Positions 1 to 10,622 of a stretch of 37,985 nt of DNA are shown here, piece after piece. Below the pieces are notes generated by a model, which worked only from the letters and a program-made list of their open reading frames with translations, did not search any database and had not been told where the DNA came from. The position numbers were made by a program, and so were the translations under genes. Each line of letters begins with the position of its first letter. Within the stretch, counting starts at the first letter, position 1. Origin of the DNA: Spirosoma fluviale (GTDB lineage: Bacteria > Bacteroidota > Bacteroidia > Cytophagales > Spirosomataceae); assembly GCA_945860325.1 (NCBI GenBank), contig CAMARL010000002.1, forward strand, positions 1 through 37,985. The letters run 5' to 3'.

Positions 1-327
1 GTAAATGAAATGATACTTCACGTTGATTTTCTTGAGATTATTGAAGGCAGTCCAATTAAAATCGCTGTTCCGATAAAAGTTATTGGAAATTCTCCAGGAG
101 TAATTAAAGGAGGTAAAATGATTCAAAAATTACGTAAGGTGACTTTAAAGGGTTTATCTGAAAATATTCCTGATTTCGTAACTGTAGATATTTCTGGACT
201 TGACTTAGGTCAAACTGTAAAAGTTAACAAATTAGTTGTTGAAGGATGTGAAATTTTGAATCCAATGTCAAATCCAGTTGCAACCATTGAAATCCCTAGA
301 GCATTAAGAGGCAAATTAACCGCTTAA
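1..327 (+). CDS. rplY: 50S ribosomal protein L25 / Ctc family, C-terminal part (5' end outside window)
   Basis: Frame is open from base 1 (V-N-E-M-I-L-H-V-D-F...). LHVDFLEI...PIKVIGNSPGVIKGG...VDISGLDLGQTVKV matches the L25/TL5 beta domain. Confidence 0.9.
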   Translation, partial: VNEMILHVDFLEIIEGSPIKIAVPIKVIGNSPGVIKGGKMIQKLRKVTLKGLSENIPDFVTVDISGLDLGQTVKVNKLVVEGCEILNPMSNPVATIEIPRALRGKLTA

Positions 328-350
328 AATAGCTCTATTTGAATTTTTAT

Positions 351-377
351 AAGCCTTCCAAATGGAAGGCTTTTTTT
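351..377 (+). terminator. Intrinsic terminator after L25
   Basis: aagccttcc-aaat-ggaaggctt perfect stem followed by a T run. Confidence 0.85.
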
Positions 378-454
378 ATGACAAGCAGGTAAAATATGAT
401 GTCAGCATAAACTATTTTCTAAAAGTTTTTTCACAATAATCATTAGGATCAAAA

Positions 455-484
455 CAAAAAAAAGAGGCACATAAAAGTGCCTCT
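455..484 (-). terminator. Intrinsic terminator of hppA
   Basis: Minus strand AGAGGCAC-TTTTAT-GTGCCTCT followed by a T run, just downstream of the hppA stop. Confidence 0.85.
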
Positions 485-506
485 AAAAACGAATAAATAA
501 CTAAAC

Positions 507-2684
507 TTATTTCTTTGCAATCACTTTAACAATAGGTGCTTTTTCCAACTTAGAAACATGATTAGAATCGCCAACATGTATATAAGGCGCAATCACCAAA
601 GAAACAATTGACATCAATTTAATTAAAATGTTCATAGATGGACCGGAGGTATCTTTAAACGGATCACCTACCGTATCACCAGTAACTGCTGCCTTATGTG
701 GTTCAGAACCTTTTTTATAGGTTACTCCGTCAATTAAAACACCCTTCTCGAAAGATTTTTTCGCATTATCCCAAGCACCACCGGCATTTGATTGAAATAT
801 ACCCATCAAAACACCAGACACAGTTACTCCAGCTAATAAACCTCCTAATACTTCAGGTCCCATCGTAAAACCAACCAACACAGGAACCGTTAATGCTATG
901 GCTCCAGGCAAAATCATTTGGCGAATAGAAGCTTCTGTTGAAATAGCTACGCATTTCTCATATTCAGGTTTAGCTTTATATTCCATAATTCCTGGAATTT
1001 CTCTGAATTGACGTCTTACCTCATTCACCATTTCCATCGCTGCTTTACCAACAGCTGAGATACATAAGGCAGAGAAGATAAAAGGAATCATTCCTCCAAC
1101 AAATAAACCAGCTAAAACATCTGCTTTATAAATATCAATTTGAGTAATTCCTGAGATTCCAACAAATGCAGCAAACAATGCTAATGAAGTTAATGCTGCA
1201 GAAGCGATCGCAAAACCTTTTCCCGTAGCAGCTGTCGTATTACCGACCGCATCTAAATTATCCGTACGCTCACGAACCTCAGCTGGTAATTGAGCCATCT
1301 CAGCAATACCACCTGCATTATCTGCAATAGGACCAAAGGCGTCAATCGCCAATTGCATCGCCGTGGTAGCCATCATTCCTGCTGCGGCTATAGAAACTCC
1401 ATAAATACCGGCAAAATGATATGATCCAATAATACCAGCGGCTAAAACTAAAATAGGCAACACTGTTGACTCCATTCCCACAGCTAATCCGCCAATGATG
1501 TTAGTCGCATGTCCTGTACCCGACTTTTGAACAATTGAATCGACCGGACGCTTACCCATAGCTGTGTAATACTCCGTAATGATTGACATTAATGTTCCAA
1601 CGATCAATCCTACAATGATGGCATAAAATACATCCATCGAAGAAAATTCTCTACCTCTTAAAATCAATGTTTCTGGTAATATATTGGTCACCAAAAAATA
1701 AGAAGTTACAAAAGTGATTGCGATAGAAATGTAGTTACCTAAATTCAACGCATTTTGAACTGAAGATGTTTCACTTGATATACGAACAAAAAATGTACTT
1801 ACAAGGGAAGCCAATAAACCAACACCCGCAATGAGCATTGGTAATAAAACAGGGGAGAAGCCGCCAAAATTATCATTAACTGATATTTCTTGACCTAATA
1901 CCATCGTAGCTAAAATAGTCGCTACATAAGAGCCAAACAAATCAGCTCCCATACCAGCCACATCACCCACATTATCACCCACGTTATCCGCAATAGTGGC
2001 AGGATTACGCACATCATCTTCTGGAATACCCGCTTCTACTTTACCAACTAAATCCGCTCCCACATCAGCAGCTTTGGTATAAATACCTCCACCTACACGA
2101 GCAAACAAGGCAATCGATTCAGCTCCTAATGAAAAACCAGCTAATACTTCGATAGCAGTTCTCATTTCCATCGAAGTTAAGGCTTTGCCTTCAGCAAAAA
2201 TTTGATAGAACGCGATAAATAAACCTCCTAAACCTAAAATAGCCAATCCAGCCACTCCCATACCCATCACTGAACCTCCAGTAAAAGACACATTTAAAGC
2301 TTTAGCCAAAGAAGTTCGAGCTGCTTCAGCAGTACGAACGTTTGCTTTCGTAGCCACAATCATTCCTATATAACCAGCGGTAGCAGAAAATATAGCTCCT
2401 ATTAAAAAAGCAACTGCAATTAAAGGAGATGAATGAATTGGATTATCTGGCGTTCCTTCTTGGGATCCCAACCATGCCAATAAAATAGCAGTAGGTATAG
2501 CGAAATAAGTTAAAATTTTCCATTCAGCTTTTAAAAAGGCTATAGCTCCATCAGCAATATAACCTGCTAATTCCTGCATTTTTTCATTTCCAGCATCTTG
2601 CTTCGATACCCAACTAAATTTCCACGCTGTGTACAGCAAACCCACTAAACCAAAAGCAGGAACTAAATAAACAATTGAATTCAT
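507..2684 (-). CDS. hppA: Membrane-bound, ion-translocating pyrophosphatase
   Basis: 725 aa polytopic protein. [46 protein letters not shown] and [13 protein letters not shown] are M-PPase signatures. Confidence 0.97.
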   Translation of the reverse strand: MNSIVYLVPAFGLVGLLYTAWKFSWVSKQDAGNEKMQELAGYIADGAIAFLKAEWKILTYFAIPTAILLAWLGSQEGTPDNPIHSSPLIAVAFLIGAIFSATAGYIGMIVATKANVRTAEAARTSLAKALNVSFTGGSVMGMGVAGLAILGLGGLFIAFYQIFAEGKALTSMEMRTAIEVLAGFSLGAESIALFARVGGGIYTKAADVGADLVGKVEAGIPEDDVRNPATIADNVGDNVGDVAGMGADLFGSYVATILATMVLGQEISVNDNFGGFSPVLLPMLIAGVGLLASLVSTFFVRISSETSSVQNALNLGNYISIAITFVTSYFLVTNILPETLILRGREFSSMDVFYAIIVGLIVGTLMSIITEYYTAMGKRPVDSIVQKSGTGHATNIIGGLAVGMESTVLPILVLAAGIIGSYHFAGIYGVSIAAAGMMATTAMQLAIDAFGPIADNAGGIAEMAQLPAEVRERTDNLDAVGNTTAATGKGFAIASAALTSLALFAAFVGISGITQIDIYKADVLAGLFVGGMIPFIFSALCISAVGKAAMEMVNEVRRQFREIPGIMEYKAKPEYEKCVAISTEASIRQMILPGAIALTVPVLVGFTMGPEVLGGLLAGVTVSGVLMGIFQSNAGGAWDNAKKSFEKGVLIDGVTYKKGSEPHKAAVTGDTVGDPFKDTSGPSMNILIKLMSIVSLVIAPYIHVGDSNHVSKLEKAPIVKVIAKK

Positions 2685-2720
2685 AAATCTGTATTTATAT
2701 TATTCTAAATAAATTTGTCA

Positions 2721-2751
2721 CAAAAATAAGGAATAGCCCCTGAAAAAACAA
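2721..2751 (-). promoter_or_regulatory. Predicted Bacteroidota-type promoter for hppA
   Basis: Minus strand TTG-N20-TATTTTTG, matching the TTTG / TAnnTTTG consensus, about 35 bp upstream of the hppA ATG. Confidence 0.55.
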
Positions 2752-5343
2752 TTAAAAGGGTAATCTGAAAACTAATTTCAGCCTTTCTGGAACCCAATTA
2801 CCCATCGGATAAACAAGATCCATTGAGATAATTTTAGCTATACCGCTTATCCCGTATGAAATTTCGTGATAATCTTGTTTATAAATAGGAGCATAAATTT
2901 TTAAATAATTATATCCCACATGTTCCCTTATTCCATATAGATTTAACAAATTAATTTGCGAAAAGAATAATTTACGGGGTTCCCAATGAATATGAGCTCT
3001 TATATGTGAACTACTTGTACTAAATAAATAATTGGGTAAAGCATAAAACATTCTGCGGTCATTGCTTACCACATCCATTTCATTTCCTTTAAAATGCTGA
3101 TAATCTAAAAAAGAGGTCGGTTTCTCTAAAAATTGAGAATAATTTATAAAATAACTTAACCGACCTAAACGATTAAGTGAAATAGTTTGATTGGCACTAA
3201 TACTAATTTTAGAAAAAGGTTGATCGATGAAACCATTTTCTAGTTGAAAGTTAAATGTGGGCCCCTCGTTATTTGATAATCTACGGACTTGATTAAATCT
3301 TCGCCAACTAGATAAAGGCTGCCAACGCATATTAAACCTAGCATAAAACTGGTTATTGTCTTGAAATGAAGTGTTCCCGAATTCATTATTCATTGGTGTG
3401 TTCGACGCAAAAAAGGTAGAATTGCTAAACAAACCTTGATCAACATGATTAGATAAACCTTTACGATATCTAAATTCAAAAAATCCACTGAAACGAATTT
3501 TAGAAGATACTTGGTATTCATATCCCACATTCAAAAAATTCTTTTGATATAATTTTAAGTAATTTTCATTCAATAACAAAGCGTAAAACTTATTATATAC
3601 ATCCGAAACTGGACTAGTCGCATTTATTTGATACACATTACTCCCAGCACCCAAGATTAAACGCCGCCTATTTTCATCAAAATTTCTTGTGTAACCAAGA
3701 TCTCCATTAAAAGCCTTTCTGGCTAATGCATATCGAAAATTCGCATTAATAGAATAAAAATTAGATAAACTAAATGTATGTCGGAACTCAATATTTCTTT
3801 GAATAACATATCCATCTACAGGGTTAAAGCCCCCAGACAAGGAACTTAACCTTAAACTTGGACCCAAATTCCTCTTTTCATACAAATAGGTTCGAGCACG
3901 AATCAAATCAGTCCAACGAAATACGGGCAAGTTTCTTAACGAATCCTTTGTCAATTTATTCCGATCTAGTAACTGAAGGCTATCGGCTTGTTTATACCCG
4001 ATTACCTCCGCTTCAGTGAGAGGAACCTGACGTTCAGACACCCAAAATGATTCTTCATGTTTAGAAGCCATTGAATCAACCTCAAAAACATAGTCCGAAG
4101 TAAATATTTCCTTTTCTTCCGATTTTTCAAGAAATTCTATTTTTTCAGTTTTGTCAACCTGCCGTAAAATCTTCTTTAATTTATTTCTAGTTACTTCTGA
4201 TGATAATGCGGATTTCGGATCTTTAACTTTTTCTCGATCTATTTCCTTGGCTAAAGATTTATTTAACCGCTCTTCGATGATATTGGGTTTAACAACAAGA
4301 ACAGGGTTTACCTTGATTTTATATTCTTTTATTTGCGTAATATATCGAAACGTGGCACCAAAGCCCATCGCATCAAAATTAATATTCACATCATAATTTA
4401 TGGGCATCCAAACACCTTGGAACAAAGAATTTTGTTGTTGCATTCTAAACTGACCTGATGAATTTTTAAAATTCAAACTGAACGAATATATACTCCAAGT
4501 ATCTTCAACAACTGAAATAACTCCTTCAAACAAATCTTGATAAGTCGACTTAGGAGTGATTTGAATTTTACTGATGGTTTGACCATTGACAATAAAACTA
4601 CCTATATAGGCAAATTTATAAAATTGAAACGCATTGGGCGAAACTGGCGAAATCAAATATCCCCAAATTTTAGGCGAATAGAAATTTGTTTGAGTCACGC
4701 GTAAATTTGGAGCATCTGCATTTCTCAATACCGCCGGTAAATTGTTGCGATTTGACAATACTTTTTCTGTTATTTTATTGGGCTTTTGATAATTAACTTG
4801 ATTTATCCCTTCCAATAAATAGGTAGAACCCACTTTTATCCCTGCTTCCTTTTCCATTTTCTTGCCAACTAAAGCATTCATCATTTTCGAAATAGAAGTG
4901 ATTTTACCAACTCCTTTCACATAGGCCTTAGCGCTGTATTGATCCACTTCCTTCGTATGAAATGGAGCCATGGAAATCATTCTTCGCATGATCCCAATCG
5001 CTGGATCCTCTTTTAAACCTCCTACGTTAACTTCCGCTAATGAAACTGCTTGTTCCTCTAGAACAACATTTATCTCTATTTTATCCGTACTTTTTTCAAT
5101 AGTAACTTTTTTTGAATATGGACTATGCCCCAAAAACCGAAACACTAATTCATGATTTCCTATGGGAACTTGTACAGCATATTGACCATCTTCATTGGCC
5201 AAAGTACCTTTGTTTATATCGGAAACCCAAACGGTAGCAAATGGAAGCGGATCACCCTTTTTATCTTTGATGGAACCACTGACCGTTTGGCTAAAAGTGT
5301 TAATAGATAAAAAGCAAAAAAGAATAATTAAATATTTAAACAT
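2752..5343 (-). CDS. DUF5686 family outer-membrane protein with N-terminal carboxypeptidase-like regulatory domain
   Basis: Signal peptide MFKYLIILFCFLSINTFSQ, then VSGSIKDKKGDPLPFATVWVSDINKGTLANEDGQYAVQVPIG, then a long beta-rich C-terminus. Start moved from 5361 to the second Met, which better fits a signal peptide. Confidence 0.8.
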   Translation of the reverse strand: MFKYLIILFCFLSINTFSQTVSGSIKDKKGDPLPFATVWVSDINKGTLANEDGQYAVQVPIGNHELVFRFLGHSPYSKKVTIEKSTDKIEINVVLEEQAVSLAEVNVGGLKEDPAIGIMRRMISMAPFHTKEVDQYSAKAYVKGVGKITSISKMMNALVGKKMEKEAGIKVGSTYLLEGINQVNYQKPNKITEKVLSNRNNLPAVLRNADAPNLRVTQTNFYSPKIWGYLISPVSPNAFQFYKFAYIGSFIVNGQTISKIQITPKSTYQDLFEGVISVVEDTWSIYSFSLNFKNSSGQFRMQQQNSLFQGVWMPINYDVNINFDAMGFGATFRYITQIKEYKIKVNPVLVVKPNIIEERLNKSLAKEIDREKVKDPKSALSSEVTRNKLKKILRQVDKTEKIEFLEKSEEKEIFTSDYVFEVDSMASKHEESFWVSERQVPLTEAEVIGYKQADSLQLLDRNKLTKDSLRNLPVFRWTDLIRARTYLYEKRNLGPSLRLSSLSGGFNPVDGYVIQRNIEFRHTFSLSNFYSINANFRYALARKAFNGDLGYTRNFDENRRRLILGAGSNVYQINATSPVSDVYNKFYALLLNENYLKLYQKNFLNVGYEYQVSSKIRFSGFFEFRYRKGLSNHVDQGLFSNSTFFASNTPMNNEFGNTSFQDNNQFYARFNMRWQPLSSWRRFNQVRRLSNNEGPTFNFQLENGFIDQPFSKISISANQTISLNRLGRLSYFINYSQFLEKPTSFLDYQHFKGNEMDVVSNDRRMFYALPNYLFSTSSSHIRAHIHWEPRKLFFSQINLLNLYGIREHVGYNYLKIYAPIYKQDYHEISYGISGIAKIISMDLVYPMGNWVPERLKLVFRLPF

Positions 5344-5451
5344 AGACAAAAATAGATACATTTTTAATCAGTAAACTGATAAAGTGATAAGTGGTTGATA
5401 TTTTGGATAATTGACATAGTAAAAATAACGAGAACATTGTAATTTTACCCT

Positions 5452-6663
5452 ATGAGGAGTTTTACAAACCGACAGCTTTTTCAAAAATTTCTAGCACCAA
5501 CTTCAGATAGTCCTTTGGCATTAGAAATTGTCAAAGCAAAAGGTATTTATTTATATGACAAAGAAGGTAAGTCCTATATAGATCTGATTTCGGGAATTGC
5601 TGTGTCGAATGTAGGCCATCGAAATAAAAAGATCATATCAGCGATTAAAAAGCAGTTAGATCTTTACATGCATCTGATGGTGTATGGAGAATATATACAA
5701 TCGCCACAAGTATTACTCGCGCAGGCATTAGTAAATTCAACAAAAGACCCCTCACTAAATCAAGTATACTTTACAAATTCAGGGACTGAAGCGGTGGAAG
5801 GAGCGATGAAATTAGCCAAAAGATATACCGGGAGAACTAATTTTATATCCTGCATAAACGCCTATCACGGAAGTACTCAAGGAGCATTATCTCTTGCAGG
5901 TGATGAAAATTTCAAAAATTCATTCAGACCTTTACTGCCAAATATTACGCATATAAATTATGGACGTGAGGAAGATTTAGTCCATATAAATAATAAGACT
6001 GCAGCCATCATCATCGAAATAATAGGAGGGGAGTCGGGAGTACGAAAAGCATCAATATCCTATTTTAAAGCGTTAAGAAAGCGTTGCGACGAGACAGGAA
6101 CTTTATTAATTATAGATGAAATTCAAACGGGGTTTGGAAGAACGGGAACGTTTTGGGCCTATGAGGCGATGGAAATCATACCTGATGTTCTTCTAACAGC
6201 TAAAGGAATGGGTGGGGGCATGCCTATTGGCGCCTTTATCGCCAATGAAAATTTAATGAAATCACTTAGTTTTGACCCAATTTTAGGCCATATAACAACA
6301 TTTGGAGGTCATCCAGTAAATTGTGCCGCATCGCTTGCGACTTTAAATTATATTATTGACGAAAATTTAATGGAAGATGTTCCTTCAAAAAGCCAGTTAT
6401 TTAAGGACCTTTTGGTACATCCCATGATCAAGGAAGTAAGAGCCGTGGGATTAATGATTGCCGTTGAATTTGAAAATTTCGAAATCATTCAAAAAATAAT
6501 TTCAAATTGTCTTTACAGAGGATTGATTACCGATTGGTTTTTATTCTGCAATAATTCGCTGCGAATAGCCCCTCCATTAATCATCACAATGAAAGAAATA
6601 AAAATAGCCTGTAAAATAATTTTACAGGCCATCAATGAGGTTGAAATGGAAATTAAATCCTAA
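5452..6663 (+). CDS. Class-III (ornithine/acetylornithine-type) PLP-dependent aminotransferase
   Basis: Motifs NSGTEAVEGAMKLAKRYTGR, LIIDEIQTGFGRTGTFWAYE and PLP-Lys LTAKGMGGGMPIGAF. Confidence 0.9.
   Translation: MRSFTNRQLFQKFLAPTSDSPLALEIVKAKGIYLYDKEGKSYIDLISGIAVSNVGHRNKKIISAIKKQLDLYMHLMVYGEYIQSPQVLLAQALVNSTKDPSLNQVYFTNSGTEAVEGAMKLAKRYTGRTNFISCINAYHGSTQGALSLAGDENFKNSFRPLLPNITHINYGREEDLVHINNKTAAIIIEIIGGESGVRKASISYFKALRKRCDETGTLLIIDEIQTGFGRTGTFWAYEAMEIIPDVLLTAKGMGGGMPIGAFIANENLMKSLSFDPILGHITTFGGHPVNCAASLATLNYIIDENLMEDVPSKSQLFKDLLVHPMIKEVRAVGLMIAVEFENFEIIQKIISNCLYRGLITDWFLFCNNSLRIAPPLIITMKEIKIACKIILQAINEVEMEIKS
6595..6629 (-). terminator. Predicted trxA terminator embedded in the convergent aminotransferase CDS
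   Basis: GCCTGTAAAA-tta-TTTTACAGGC perfect stem followed on the minus strand by TATTTTTATTT. Confidence 0.65.
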
Positions 6664-6983
6664 ACATGCTTTAAAAGCGTTTCTGATAAGACCGATTTTG
6701 GGATATTACCACCCACTAATCTCTCGACCATTTCACCATTTTTAAAGACCATTAGTGTAGGGATTGAGCGAATACCAAATGAAGCTGGAACTGCAGAATT
6801 TAAATCTACATTCATCTTAGCCACAATTGCTTGGCCTTCTACTTCTCCTGCTAATTCTTCCACGATGGGACCAATCATTTTACAAGGACCGCACCATTCA
6901 GCCCAAAAATCGACTAAAACTGGAGTGTCTGTACCTATTAACTCTTGAAAATTTGCATCTGTTGCTTCTACGTATTTTCCCAT
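6660..6983 (-). CDS. trxA: Thioredoxin
   Basis: 107 aa, VLVDFWAEWCGPCKMIGP, cis-Pro RSIPTLMVFKNG. Confidence 0.97.
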   Translation of the reverse strand: MGKYVEATDANFQELIGTDTPVLVDFWAEWCGPCKMIGPIVEELAGEVEGQAIVAKMNVDLNSAVPASFGIRSIPTLMVFKNGEMVERLVGGNIPKSVLSETLLKHV

Positions 6984-7006
6984 TGTTTGATTTATATTTT
7001 AAAATT

Positions 7007-7034
7007 CAAAATTATAACAAATACTGATAAACAA
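7007..7034 (-). promoter_or_regulatory. Possible trxA promoter
   Basis: Minus strand TTG-N17-TAATTTTG. The -7 fits TAnnTTTG but the spacer is short. Confidence 0.35.
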
Positions 7035-7052
7035 ATCGTTCATCAAAAAAAA

Positions 7053-10000
7053 TTAAATAATTAATTTAAAACCTATATTCTCTACCTTACTCAAATCCAT
7101 CACTAATGCTTTATTTATCGTTAATTGAACTTTTCTAGAAAGAAAATCCAGTTGAACACGATCTTGTTCATCATAAACTTCTAAAATGACCTTTTTGTTC
7201 CCTTTGTATTGATCAAATAAATCTTCCAGATAATCGACCGTCTCTAAATTCAAATGCGATAAATTTAAACGCAATCTTAGTTCTTTGGTACGCTCTTCTA
7301 ATAACTCGGTCAATAACTCAATCGACTGTATTTTAAAAACCATTTGGTCTGTATGCTTATTTTTCAACTGATAAGAACCTTGAATATATAACAAACGATC
7401 CTGGGCGATAAACCTTTCAAATTGGATGAAATCTTTGGCAAACAACGCAAATTCATAATTTCCGGCATAATCTTCTAAGGTGAAAATCATAAACTGATTT
7501 CCATTCGCAGAGGTCCTCACATTAATTTTGGTCACAATTCCTGCAAAAGACTGAACAATGTTTGGCTTAGATTCTAATAAACCAGAATTAGAATTACAAA
7601 AATTCTGAATTTCAATTTTATATTCATCCAAAGGATGTCCTGAAATGTACACGCCAACAACCTCTTTCTCATTTTTCAATTGCTCCATGACAGACCAAGG
7701 CTCTGTTACAGGAATTTTAGGCATGGATATATCATTTCCCGTACCAGCTCCGAGTTCACCAAATAAGGATTGCGTGGCAGCTGCTTTCAACTCAGAAATT
7801 TTAGCCGAATACCGCACAATCTTTTCAATAAACGTAATTCCTTCATTGTCGGTCGCAAAAAATTGTGACCTTTGAATATCACTAAAACAGTCGAAGGCAC
7901 CTGCTAAAGCCAATGATTCCAAACATCTTCTATTGACCTGACGGCTATTGATACGAGAAACAAAATCAAAAATATCTTTATATTCACCTCTCGCTTGTCT
8001 TTCTTCTACAATAGAATCGACTGCCGCTTCACCCACACCTTTAATAGCTCCTAAGCCAAACCTGATTTGACCTTTTTTATTTACAGCAAATGATCGTGAG
8101 GATTCGTTCACATCAGGAACCAATAAACTTAAGCCCATACGTTTACATTCATCCATGAAAAATGTAATCTTCTCAATATTACCTAAGGAGTTAGATAATA
8201 CGGCCGACATATATTCTGGGGCATAATTGGCTTTTAAATACCCCGTTTGATAAGCGACTAAACCATAGCAAGTAGAGTGAGATTTATTAAATGCATATTC
8301 GGCAAATGACTCCCAATCCGACCAAATCTTCTCTAATTTATCTGGAGGGTGTGAATTCGAAAGTCCACCGTCAATAAACTTACCCTTCATTTTATCGATG
8401 GTAGGCTTATCTTTTTTCCCCATGGCCTTCCGCAAAACATCGGCATCGCCTTTGGTGAAATTGGCCAATTTTTGAGATAATTGCATTACTTGCTCCTGAT
8501 AAACCGTAATGCCATACGTATCACTTAAATATTCCTCCATTTCTGGAACATCATATTCAATTTTCTCCCGACCATGTTTCCTGGCAATGTAATTAGGAAT
8601 ATACACCATAGGACCTGGCCTAAACAAGGCATTCATGGCAATTAAATCTGAAAACTGATCAGGTTTTAGGTCCCTTAAATGCTTTTGCATACCCGCCGAT
8701 TCAAATTGGAAAGTAGCATTGGTTTCACCCCTCTGATACATTTCAAAAGTAGTCGCATCATCTAAAGGAATCGCATCTAAATCAATGGTGATTTTATGAT
8801 TTTGCTCAATTAATCGAATCGACTCTTTTAAGATCGACAAAGTCTTTAACCCCAAAAAGTCCATTTTAATGACTCCCGCATTTTCAATCACAGAACCATC
8901 AAACTGAGTAATCAATAAACTGACATCCTTGGACGTTGCCACAGGCATGATATCAGTTAAATCATGCGGGGCGATAATGATGCCAGCCGCATGAATACCA
9001 GTTCCTCTGACAGAACCTTCCAAAATCATAGCTGATTCAATAACTCTTGAAGGCAATCCCCCTGACGATTTTATTTGCCTCAATTGCTTGACCTGCTCTA
9101 ATTCATCCGAACTTAAGTTTTCTCGATCTGCTAAACTACCATCCCCGGTCAATGAAGCATTGAATATCCGTTCTAATGTAATTTTAGGTCTTTCTGGAAC
9201 TAATTTGGCCAAGGCATTCGACTCAGACAAAGGTAAATCTAATACGCGCGCCACATCTTTCAATGACATTTTAGCCGCCATCGTTCCATAGGTAGCAATA
9301 TGGGCAACTTGATTTCGACCATATTTTTCTACCACATAATCAATTACCTTTTGTCGACCTTCATCATCAAAATCCGTATCAATATCGGGAAGTGATTTAC
9401 GATCCGGATTTAAAAAACGTTCAAAAAGTAAATTGTATTTGATGGGATCTATATTCGTAATTCCCAAACAATAAGCAACCACAGATCCCGCAGCACTACC
9501 TCTTCCAGGACCTACGTAAACCCCTAAATCTTTTCCTGCATTAATGAAATCAGCTACAATTAGAAAATAGCCAGCAAATCCCATGGTTCTAATCGTATGT
9601 AATTCAAATTTAATCCGCTCCTCGACAACAATCGAAATATCAACATACCTCTTTTTAGCCCCAACCATGGTCAAATGTTCTAAGAAATCATCTTGACTTA
9701 AAAAAGTGGAGGGTATGGTAAAATTAGGGAGTAATACGTCTTTTTTTAATTCCAGAATTTCAACCTTGCCCACAATTTCATTGGTATTATCAATGGCCTC
9801 AGGGATATGCGACCAAAGGTCAGTCATTTCCTGAGTCGTTTTAAAATAAAATTGATCATTATAAAAAGCAAAACGCTTTCCTTTCATATCAAAATCACCT
9901 TCTATGTCTTTATAACTCGGCGTACTTTGTTTCTCACCTGTATTGATGCACAACAAAATATCATGCGCATTGGCGTCTTTTTGATCTAAATAGTGACTAT

Positions 10001-10616
10001 CATTGGAAGCAATAACTTTAACATTATATTTTTTTGCAAAACGCAATAAAACTTCATTGACAACTTGCTGTTCAGGAATGTGATGGTTTTGAACTTCCAC
10101 ATAATAATCCTCACCAAATAAATCTAACCACCATTTAAATTCCTTTTCAGCTTCATCCTCTCCAGCACGTAAGATGGCTTGGGGCACACTAGCTCCCAAG
10201 CAGCAAGTCGTTGCAATAAGGCCTTTATGGTATTTTAATACTAATTCTTTATCGATCCTGGGGTATTTTGAATACATACCCTCCATAAAACCTAAGGAGC
10301 ATAATTTGATCAGGTTTTGATAACCCTCAGGATTCTTAGCTAAAAATAATTGATGATACCTTTTATCCTTTAATTCTTTGGTGAAAACTTGTTTATGCCG
10401 GTCAGCCACTAAATAAAATTCACAACCTACGATGGGCTTGACTCCATGCTTTCCCGCCTCGGCCACAAATTGAAATACCCCAAACATATTTCCATGATCT
10501 GTAATAGCCACGGCAGGCATATTGTCTTCCTTCGCTTTTTTAAACATAGAAGAAATCTTAGATGCACCATCTAATAAAGAAAATTGGGAATGATTATGTA
10601 AATGGGAAAATTGCAT
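7053..10616 (-). CDS. dnaE: DNA polymerase III subunit alpha
   Basis: 1187 aa. PHP domain HLHNHSQFSLLDGASK, GPGRGSAAGSVVAYCLGIT, PDIDTDFDDEGR, FNKSHSTCYGLVAYQTGYLKA. Confidence 0.98.
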   Translation of the reverse strand: MQFSHLHNHSQFSLLDGASKISSMFKKAKEDNMPAVAITDHGNMFGVFQFVAEAGKHGVKPIVGCEFYLVADRHKQVFTKELKDKRYHQLFLAKNPEGYQNLIKLCSLGFMEGMYSKYPRIDKELVLKYHKGLIATTCCLGASVPQAILRAGEDEAEKEFKWWLDLFGEDYYVEVQNHHIPEQQVVNEVLLRFAKKYNVKVIASNDSHYLDQKDANAHDILLCINTGEKQSTPSYKDIEGDFDMKGKRFAFYNDQFYFKTTQEMTDLWSHIPEAIDNTNEIVGKVEILELKKDVLLPNFTIPSTFLSQDDFLEHLTMVGAKKRYVDISIVVEERIKFELHTIRTMGFAGYFLIVADFINAGKDLGVYVGPGRGSAAGSVVAYCLGITNIDPIKYNLLFERFLNPDRKSLPDIDTDFDDEGRQKVIDYVVEKYGRNQVAHIATYGTMAAKMSLKDVARVLDLPLSESNALAKLVPERPKITLERIFNASLTGDGSLADRENLSSDELEQVKQLRQIKSSGGLPSRVIESAMILEGSVRGTGIHAAGIIIAPHDLTDIMPVATSKDVSLLITQFDGSVIENAGVIKMDFLGLKTLSILKESIRLIEQNHKITIDLDAIPLDDATTFEMYQRGETNATFQFESAGMQKHLRDLKPDQFSDLIAMNALFRPGPMVYIPNYIARKHGREKIEYDVPEMEEYLSDTYGITVYQEQVMQLSQKLANFTKGDADVLRKAMGKKDKPTIDKMKGKFIDGGLSNSHPPDKLEKIWSDWESFAEYAFNKSHSTCYGLVAYQTGYLKANYAPEYMSAVLSNSLGNIEKITFFMDECKRMGLSLLVPDVNESSRSFAVNKKGQIRFGLGAIKGVGEAAVDSIVEERQARGEYKDIFDFVSRINSRQVNRRCLESLALAGAFDCFSDIQRSQFFATDNEGITFIEKIVRYSAKISELKAAATQSLFGELGAGTGNDISMPKIPVTEPWSVMEQLKNEKEVVGVYISGHPLDEYKIEIQNFCNSNSGLLESKPNIVQSFAGIVTKINVRTSANGNQFMIFTLEDYAGNYEFALFAKDFIQFERFIAQDRLLYIQGSYQLKNKHTDQMVFKIQSIELLTELLEERTKELRLRLNLSHLNLETVDYLEDLFDQYKGNKKVILEVYDEQDRVQLDFLSRKVQLTINKALVMDLSKVENIGFKLII

Positions 10617-10622
10617 ATAAAA

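Noticed and set aside
4151-4396. 81-aa plus-strand ORF inside the DUF5686 gene
   Set aside because: Antisense shadow ORF; low-complexity translation without motif. The ORFs at 4970, 7645, 9088 and 9807 are of the same kind.
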